DNA of 37,313 bases, from NCBI GenBank assembly GCA_036389795.1, contig DASVWD010000120.1, positions 1 through 37,313 of the forward strand, given 5' to 3'. The notes below the pieces were generated by a model. That model worked only from the letters and a program-made list of their open reading frames with translations, was not told the origin of the DNA and did no database searches. Position 1 is the first letter of the stretch, and every line of letters begins with the position of its first letter. The DNA is from Longimicrobium sp. Its GTDB lineage: Bacteria; Gemmatimonadota; Gemmatimonadetes; Longimicrobiales; Longimicrobiaceae. Of the stretch, positions 32,384-37,313 are shown piece by piece. The translations under genes were made by a program, and so were the position numbers.

Positions 32384-32789
32384 CTCTCTCTCCTTTGTCT
32401 GCGTGGGATGAGGACGTAGCACACTTCGAGCTGCGAGCGAAAGCAGATCAATCGGCCATGGCAGATTCCCCAGGCGATCGTGCGACCATGGAGATGTCAT
32501 TCCGAGGGGGCGTCCTCACGAGACTTCCCTCCGCCCCAGAGGCTGGACGCGGCCGAGAAATCTGCTCCGCGTGCGAGCGAGCTCGGTCCGTTGCGACTGC
32601 CCTCGTGCCAGGGTGAGTAGATTCTTCGGTCGCCGCCCGGCTTCATCGCGTTCACGGGTCGGTGCGGCGGCTCCCTCGGAATGACGTTCAACGGTGCTGG
32701 TGGGCGGGAACAACCTGCGGTTCGTCGTCCGAGATCCGTGACCAGATCATGCATCGGAGCTTCCGCCACGTACCAACCGATCTTCCGAC
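32384..32789. other. Gap holding a MITE-like element
   Basis: The inverted-repeat element at 32496-32685 occupies nearly half. The remainder has no recognisable gene; AAGGAG for the downstream minus-strand gene is at 32390-32395. Confidence 0.55.
32496..32685. mobile_element. MITE-like inverted-repeat element, about 190 bp
   Basis: Perfect 13-bp terminal inverted repeats GTCATTCCGAGGG (32496-32508) and CCCTCGGAATGAC (32673-32685). Inside them is a second, imperfect inverted pair (CCGAGAAATCTGCTC and GAGTAGATTCTTCGG). It carries no coding region. It could be a non-autonomous transposable element or a large hairpin repeat; no target-site duplication is obvious. Confidence 0.6.
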
Positions 32790-35252
32790 CTAGCGCTTGC
32801 GGATCTTCACGATCCGCTCGCCGCTCACGAGCCAGCCCTCGCCGCCCGCCTGGCGCTCGCCCGCGAAGTTTTGCAGCGGCAGGACGGCGCCTTCCGGCTC
32901 GCCTTCCCACAGGACGTCCCCCCCGCAGAAGGCCGGGCCGGGGAACCGGGGTCCGTCCGGCTCCGGGGCGAAGCCGTGGAAGGCGTTGCCCACCAGCACG
33001 AACCCGCTCCAGTTCCACCCTTCGCTCCAGAGGATGCTCCGGCGCATCTCCGCCTGCGCCAGCTGCAGGGCCTCGGCGGGAGAGCGCCCGCCCTCCCGCA
33101 GGCCCAGGTAGAACTCCTCCATGAACGCGGCGGCCGCGTCGTCGCGGATCGGCCAGAGGCTCACCAGCACGCAGCGGGCGCCCGCCACGAGAAAGCTGTG
33201 GGCGAGGTTGATGTAGGTGTCGGGGTGGGGGCTGCCCAGCCCCGTCTGGCAGCCGGAGAGCGTCACCAGCTCGGCGCGGGTCGTGAAGTCGTCCCCCATC
33301 AGCTGGTACGCGAACAGCGCCCCCGGCCCTCCGCCGGGGGAGGCGGCGCCCGGCCGCGGGGCGGGAGAAGGGGCGAGGACCAGGAACGACAGCTCCCCGG
33401 AAACCAGGTGCCAGTAGCCGTGGGTCGCCAGGTGCAGGACGCCGGCGGCCGTGGCGGCCGCGCGCACGGCGGCGGGGTGCGCCTGCGGCCCGGTGAACAC
33501 CGCGCCGTCCAGGAGCTCGGCCACGCGCCGCACCTCCTCGCGCGTGCCGGGGAGCTCGCAGAAGCTCAGGGAGAAGGTGGGAGCGTCCGGGAGGGGGAAC
33601 GCCGGGATCTCGACGGTCTGCGGCCCGCAGTCCCCGATGGCGGCGGCGGGGACCTGGAAGCCCGCCAGGCCGCGCCACGCCTCGGGGTCCCGCCGGCGGT
33701 CCAGCTGCATGAACACGCCCACCGAGGGCGTCACGCAGACCTGCCACCGGGCGCCGAGCGAGGGGCCCTCCGCCGGGCCGAGCGCCGCCCACGGCACGTG
33801 GAAGTAGCTGCGATGGGGGACGACCAGCAGGCGGCCCTCTCCGCTCTCCAGCCGCTCGCGCACGCCCGCCGGGAACAGCGCCTGGTAGAGCGCCGCCAGC
33901 GCCTGCTGGAGCTCGTCCCAGGAGACGCGCGCCGCGGGCCCGTGGGCGCGCACTTCCCGCGCCTCGCCCGCGGGCGGCGGGGAGCCCGCCTCGTCCGGCG
34001 GCAGCAGCAGCCCGATCACCCGCTCCAGGGCGGCGCGGGCCGGCCCCGCGTCCCAGGCGTCCACGCGGCCGTCGGGGCCGGCGAGCCACGCCAGTGCGGT
34101 GTCGCCGGTTTCCAGGATCTTGAACAGGTGCGCGTCCGCATCGCGCAACGCGGACCGGATCTCCGCCCGGCGGGGCGCGTCCAGGGTCACGCGCCCGTTG
34201 TCGGCGGCGCGGATGGTGCGCTCGCCCTGGAGCTTGATCCGGTGGCGGAACATCAGGTCGAGGAGCGCGCGCCCCTGCCCGCGCTCGGAGGCTTCCAGCG
34301 CCTGCTCGGCGCGGCCGTGGCGGAACAGGAGGGCGGCGTACTCCTGGCTCACGCCGGCCAGCTGCTCCATCCAGTGGAACCGCTCCGCGCCGTCCAGGCT
34401 GCCGCGCCGGGTGTCGACCAGGTCCAGGCATTCGTCGTACAGCGCCAAGGCTCTCTCCCACTCCCCTTTCGCGGCCAGCGCCCGCGCCAGCTCGTACGCC
34501 CTCTCCAGGAGGTGGCGGTCCTGCCGCTCCTTCGAAGCCTGGTAGGCCCGCTCCAGCGCGGGCAGCTCCTCCTCCTGCGTCCCTCCCAGCATCCGCCGGA
34601 CCTGCGCGAGCGCGCTCTCCGCCTCTTCGACGTAGTCCGGAACGCCGGTCTGGCGCGCGCAGTCGAGCGCCTCCTCCAGGTGCGTCAGCGCCTGCGCCGG
34701 CTGCCCGTCGTGCAGGGCGATCTTCGCCTGCTGGAAGCGCCACGACCGGCGGAGCTCGGGGTCCCGCCTGACGCGCTCGTCCAGCCCCTCGAACTCCTTC
34801 AGCCGCTCGCGCGCCTCGTCGAAAACCCCCATCCCGGCATAGTGGTTGGCCAGCTGCAGCAGGGTGGCTCCCTCGCCGCGCGCATCCTTGCAGTCGCGGT
34901 ACGCCTCGAGCGCATGCCGGTAGTGGTCGGAGCAACGCTGACGGCTGTTCATGTAGCCGTAGACGTTGCCGAGGTTGAAGTGGGTGCGCGCCACGCCGGC
35001 CTTCTGTCCCCGGCTCCCGTAGACCAGCAGGGCCGCGTTGAACATCCGCTCGGCCAGCTTGAGGTTCCCGGACTCGGCCAGCGCGGAGCCGTAGTTGCCG
35101 CAGAAGTCCGCGTACTCGACGCTCGACCGGTCCTCTTCACCGAACAGGGAGAGGCATTGCGCGAAAAGGGGGAGGGCTTCGGCGGGTCTGCCCTGGTCGT
35201 ACAGGCGCGTTGCCTCGGCGAGAAGGTGTTTCCGCTCCTCGGCTTGTTGCAT
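32790..35252 (-). CDS. TPR-CHAT caspase-like protein
   Basis: An 820-residue protein. TPR-type helical repeats fill about 1-330: EATRLYDQGRPAEALPLFAQCL, HFNLGNVYGYM, LAAKGEWERALALYDECLDLV and others. A linker follows, then a C-terminal CHAT domain (about 480-775). The CHAT dyad is His611 in LHLATHGYWHL and Cys668 in VTLSGCQTGLG, followed by FLVAGARCVLVSLWPIRDD, typical of the family. The last 45 residues form a beta-rich tail ending in GERIVKIRKR. CHAT proteins are caspase relatives, some activated through their TPRs by a partner. GAAGGGA before the ATG at 35252 supports the start. It is upstream of the C25-like gene. Target and trigger are unknown. Confidence 0.92.
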   Translation of the reverse strand: MQQAEERKHLLAEATRLYDQGRPAEALPLFAQCLSLFGEEDRSSVEYADFCGNYGSALAESGNLKLAERMFNAALLVYGSRGQKAGVARTHFNLGNVYGYMNSRQRCSDHYRHALEAYRDCKDARGEGATLLQLANHYAGMGVFDEARERLKEFEGLDERVRRDPELRRSWRFQQAKIALHDGQPAQALTHLEEALDCARQTGVPDYVEEAESALAQVRRMLGGTQEEELPALERAYQASKERQDRHLLERAYELARALAAKGEWERALALYDECLDLVDTRRGSLDGAERFHWMEQLAGVSQEYAALLFRHGRAEQALEASERGQGRALLDLMFRHRIKLQGERTIRAADNGRVTLDAPRRAEIRSALRDADAHLFKILETGDTALAWLAGPDGRVDAWDAGPARAALERVIGLLLPPDEAGSPPPAGEAREVRAHGPAARVSWDELQQALAALYQALFPAGVRERLESGEGRLLVVPHRSYFHVPWAALGPAEGPSLGARWQVCVTPSVGVFMQLDRRRDPEAWRGLAGFQVPAAAIGDCGPQTVEIPAFPLPDAPTFSLSFCELPGTREEVRRVAELLDGAVFTGPQAHPAAVRAAATAAGVLHLATHGYWHLVSGELSFLVLAPSPAPRPGAASPGGGPGALFAYQLMGDDFTTRAELVTLSGCQTGLGSPHPDTYINLAHSFLVAGARCVLVSLWPIRDDAAAAFMEEFYLGLREGGRSPAEALQLAQAEMRRSILWSEGWNWSGFVLVGNAFHGFAPEPDGPRFPGPAFCGGDVLWEGEPEGAVLPLQNFAGERQAGGEGWLVSGERIVKIRKR

Positions 35253-35440
35253 GGTTTCCCTTCTTCATGAACGATGATCAGGAATTATCCCGGCGCGCTC
35301 ACGCCGCACGCCCGAGGTCGAGCTTGTGGGGATTGCGATACGGACACCACCGCGCATGCCGACGCGGCCGCGGCGAAGAAGATATGCCCGCACGGGGTCC
35401 GCTGCTACGTTGTCCTGCTCATCGAGATCCGGACTGAAGT

Positions 35441-35491
35441 CTCACACGGAGTCGACGGAGAACCGCGGGAGCTCTCTGCTACCTCTGTGAG
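35441..35491. repeat. Hairpin repeat, copy 7 (degenerate)
   Basis: CTCACACGGAGTCGACGGAG...CTCTCTGCTACCTCTGTGAG. The outer stem is kept and the inner part is eroded. It sits between the stop of the unknown gene and the CHAT gene. Confidence 0.55.
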
Positions 35492-35516
35492 CCCTCCGCG
35501 GGTGGTCCGACGGATG

Positions 35517-35978
35517 CTACCGGCCAGGCCAGCCCGGCGGCCATTCCTCGTAGTCGCGATATTCGGAAGCATAGACCTTCTCGTCCGTCGCCACCCGGCT
35601 GCGGCAGAGGAGGTCGCAGGCGACGAACCGCGGCGGGACCAGGTGCCGGCCGCCGGGGCCGAAGTGGGAGTCCCTGGTACGCCGCTCCGCTTTCGGCACC
35701 GTGCCGAGGCGGACCTCGACGGTCACCCTGGCCTCGCGAAGCCGCTCCACGTCGATGTGGTGGGCCGCCAGGTCCTCGCGCAGCCACGCCGCCAGCTCGC
35801 GGGCGATGCCGAGCGCCGGGATCGGCTCGCCTTCGAACGTGCACGCCTCCGCGAGCACGTCGACGACCAGCGTCCCCGAGCCGAGGCGCTCCAGCTCCGG
35901 GTAGCAGCCATGGAGGCGCCACCCGCAGAACATCTGGCACAGGTTGTCGGCTGCGTGCTGGAGACGCTTGCGTCGCAT
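35517..35978 (-). CDS. Unknown protein upstream of the CHAT gene
   Basis: A 153-residue protein that I do not recognise. The N-terminal part is helical with spaced cysteines (NLCQMFCGWRLHGCYPEL). A strand and helix follow (GTLVVDVLAEACTFEGEPI, IARELAAWLREDLAAH). The C-terminus is charged, with Trp/Pro at the very end (EEWPPGWPGR). There is no signal peptide or membrane segment. The codon third positions are GC-rich like real neighbours, and the opposite-strand open frame looks like its shadow. The ATG at 35978 has no clear Shine-Dalgarno. It is same-strand with the CHAT and C25-like genes but 264 bp upstream, so it is likely a separate transcript. It is divergent from the isochorismatase-fold gene. 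Confidence 0.65.
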   Translation of the reverse strand: MRRKRLQHAADNLCQMFCGWRLHGCYPELERLGSGTLVVDVLAEACTFEGEPIPALGIARELAAWLREDLAAHHIDVERLREARVTVEVRLGTVPKAERRTRDSHFGPGGRHLVPPRFVACDLLCRSRVATDEKVYASEYRDYEEWPPGWPGR

Positions 35979-36059
35979 GGGCCGCGGGAAGGATCGATGC
36001 TCGAGGCGCGGGCGGAGCTCCCGATGAGTTACGCTACACCCTGTTCAACGGGCAAGTAG

Positions 36060-36866
36060 ATGGGGAATCGGCTTCTGCGGCTGCGCGTCCGCTCCGCGGC
36101 CGGCGACGGAGCGGACCGGGCGCGGGAGGTGCTCCGGCCGGACTGGGACCCCGCGCGGGCGGCGGTCGTCGTCTGCGACATGTGGGATGCCCATCACTGC
36201 GTGTCGGCGGCCAGGCGCGTGGCGGAGATGGCGCCCCGCATGAACGCGGTGGTCTCCGCTCTCCGCGCGCGGGGGGCGCTGATCATCCACGCGCCGGCCG
36301 GCTGCGCCGACTTCTACGACGGAACTCCCGCGCGGATGCGCGCCCTCCAGGCTCCCCGGGCGGAGGCGCCGGTGCCGATCGACTGGAACGACTGGAACCC
36401 GGACCGGGAGGCCGCGCTGCCGCCGGCCCTGGCGGAGCCGGGACCCTGCTCCTGCGATTCGGCCGAGCCGTGCTGCGAGGCGGGGCCGCCCTACCCGTGG
36501 ACCCGCCAGGTCGCGTCGATCGATATCGCCCCCGAAGACGCCGTGAGCGACAGCGGCCAGGAGGTGTTCAACCTGCTGGCGCAGCGTGGGATCGAGGACG
36601 TCGTCGTGATGGGCGTACACGCGAACGTCTGCGTGCTCGGCCGTCCGTACGGCATCCGGCAGCTGGCGTACCTGGGCAGGCGGCCGCTGCTCTGCCGCGA
36701 CCTGACGGACTCCTTCCACAGGGACCCGCGCGGGCACTCCTGGGGCACGGAGCAGGTCGTCGCGCACGTCGAGCGCCACTGGTGCCCGACGGTGACCAGC
36801 GACCAGCTGGTGGGCGGAGCGCCCTTCCGGTTCCAGGACGACGTGAGCGACGTCGAGGATACGTGA
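36060..36866 (+). CDS. Isochorismatase-fold protein lacking lysine
   Basis: A 268-residue cysteine-hydrolase-fold protein (isochorismatase family). The first strand carries Asp40 (VVVCDMWDAHH) and the nucleophile position is Cys191 (VHANVCVLGRPYGIRQL). The canonical third residue, a Lys, cannot be present, because the whole protein contains no lysine. A loop near 127-140 is cysteine-rich (CSCDSAEPCCE), followed by PYPWTRQ and DAVSDSGQEVFNLL. RDLTDSFHRDPRGHSWGTEQVV and CPTVTSDQ near the end recall a less-studied branch of the family. No Shine-Dalgarno is evident before the ATG at 36060. It is convergent with the cysteine-rich peptide gene and shares its terminator. Substrate unknown. Confidence 0.85.
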   Translation: MGNRLLRLRVRSAAGDGADRAREVLRPDWDPARAAVVVCDMWDAHHCVSAARRVAEMAPRMNAVVSALRARGALIIHAPAGCADFYDGTPARMRALQAPRAEAPVPIDWNDWNPDREAALPPALAEPGPCSCDSAEPCCEAGPPYPWTRQVASIDIAPEDAVSDSGQEVFNLLAQRGIEDVVVMGVHANVCVLGRPYGIRQLAYLGRRPLLCRDLTDSFHRDPRGHSWGTEQVVAHVERHWCPTVTSDQLVGGAPFRFQDDVSDVEDT

Positions 36867-36893
36867 GCGCCCGGCACGTGAGCGCAATGGCGA

Positions 36894-36925
36894 CGGCCCG
36901 GCCGCGAGCGCTCGCGGCCGGGCCG
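36894..36925. terminator. Perfect 32-bp palindrome, shared terminator
   Basis: The whole block, from CGGCCCGGCC to GGCCGGGCCG, equals its own reverse complement. It lies 27 bp after the isochorismatase-fold stop and 26 bp after the small-peptide stop on the other strand. There is no T-run on either side. Confidence 0.7.
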
Positions 36926-36951
36926 ATCTCATCAGGACCGACCCGGACCGG

Positions 36952-37149
36952 TCAGCAGGCGCAGGTCACTTCCGCCGTCGGCGCGGGCGGGCAGCCCACG
37001 CACGTCTGGCAGCAGTCGAGGCCGCAGGTGGGCTGCTGGCCGCGCGTGGCGAAGTGCGCGTGCACCGTGCCGCCGGCGCCCCGCGCGAACGCCGAGGTCT
37101 CGAACGAATCGACGGAGACGGCGTCGAGATCCAGCTTCAGCTTCTTCAT
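36952..37149 (-). CDS. Cysteine-rich RiPP precursor-like peptide, pinensin-type leader
   Basis: A 65-residue peptide. The N-terminus MKKLKLDLDAVSVDSFET matches the leader style of pinensin-family lanthipeptide precursors (basic start, LxLD, SFET). A variable spacer with GGTV follows, then a tail from about residue 43 with seven cysteines (TCGLDCCQTC, VGCPP, VTCAC) and few but spaced Ser/Thr. This layout suggests a ribosomally made peptide whose tail is modified and cut from the leader. AGGAG eight bases before the ATG at 37149 is a good Shine-Dalgarno. No modification enzyme or exporter lies in the window; these may be to the right. A small metal-binding protein is the main alternative. Confidence 0.75.
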   Translation of the reverse strand: MKKLKLDLDAVSVDSFETSAFARGAGGTVHAHFATRGQQPTCGLDCCQTCVGCPPAPTAEVTCAC

Positions 37150-37227
37150 GAGGATCGCTCCTGGGGGAAATCCGGCCGCGCAGCGGTACCGGGCGGTCCA
37201 GTGTGCGGCGGTCGTGGGGGAGCGAGA

Positions 37228-37255
37228 AAGATATGCGACGGGTGTTTCTTCGCAA
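37228..37255 (-). promoter_or_regulatory. Possible promoter of the RiPP-like gene
   Basis: On the minus strand, TTGCGA (37255-37250), a 16-nt spacer, then TATCTT (37233-37228). This gives a leader of roughly 70 nt to the ATG at 37149. The DNA upstream (37255-37290) is clearly less GC-rich than the genes. Confidence 0.35.
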
Positions 37256-37313
37256 GATGAATCTTCACATCGATTTATCGACGTGGGCCGCTGGCCGTGC
37301 GTGCATAGGCGAT

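Noticed and set aside
35274-36059. Plus-strand open frame of about 260 codons opposite the unknown minus-strand protein
   Set aside because: The minus-strand protein has better codon bias and a plausible fold pattern; the plus frame crosses a degenerate hairpin repeat and has no Shine-Dalgarno.

Overview
The window is very GC-rich (about 70% by eye). It looks like chromosomal DNA from an environmental, non-model bacterium. My best guess is Gemmatimonadota, near Longimicrobiaceae. The grounds are many secreted or lipoprotein-type enzymes, a PadR/membrane-protein pair, intergenic gaps full of short dispersed repeats, and a cysteine-rich peptide with a pinensin-type leader (MKKLKLDLD...SFET). 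No rRNA, tRNA, CRISPR array, phage gene or complete insertion sequence was seen, so the taxonomy is inference.

Layout. 0.3-5.1 kb: ankyrin-repeat protein, DUF72 protein, secreted unknown protein, NAD(P)-binding SDR/NmrA-type protein. 5.5-7.5 kb: a compact unit of ECF sigma factor, zinc-finger anti-sigma factor (ATGA overlap) and a secreted double-PDZ protein. 7.6-10.2 kb (minus): a degenerate response-regulator receiver and a DUF3857/transglutaminase-like exported protein. 10.7-12.4 kb (minus): an ABC permease/ATPase pair (ATGA overlap), divergent from a PAP2 phosphatase and an alpha/beta hydrolase. 14.5-16.6 kb: a PadR regulator with a consensus promoter and an overlapping palindromic operator, then a membrane protein and a DUF4350 protein. 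16.8-20.6 kb: M1 metallopeptidase lipoprotein and DUF4015 glycoside-hydrolase-like lipoprotein. 20.9-24.7 kb (minus): serine hydrolase and glutamine-dependent NAD synthetase. 25.0-27.6 kb: AlbA_2/HATPase regulator and an alpha/beta-hydrolase lipoprotein. 27.6-29.2 kb: an AhpD/CMD-type protein divergent from an ECF41 (SigJ-like) sigma factor. 29.6-30.7 kb: Tat-exported two-domain multicopper oxidase. 31.0-36.0 kb (minus): two caspase-fold (clan CD) proteins, one gingipain-like and one TPR-CHAT, plus an unknown protein. 36.1-37.1 kb: an isochorismatase-fold protein without any lysine, convergent with the cysteine-rich RiPP-precursor-like gene.

How the parts work together. The clearest circuit is at 28.15-28.34 kb. 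The sigma gene and the CMD gene diverge, and each is preceded by TGTCACA-N15-CGTC, the ECF41 promoter signature, so the sigma factor probably drives both. The 5.5 kb sigma/anti-sigma/PDZ unit and the PadR unit are two further self-contained regulatory modules. The right end (caspase-fold proteins, unknown protein, RiPP-like precursor) is the most accessory part and the best candidate for an undescribed system, although co-function is only inferred from proximity.

The gaps between genes carry at least five families of short dispersed repeats: long-arm hairpins, GCACTTC arrays, AAGCCTCGC stem-loops, CCTCTCCC hairpins and a 105-bp near-identical inverted pair. There is also a MITE-like 190-bp element and a 22-bp minisatellite. 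In two genes the stop codon lies inside a repeat array.
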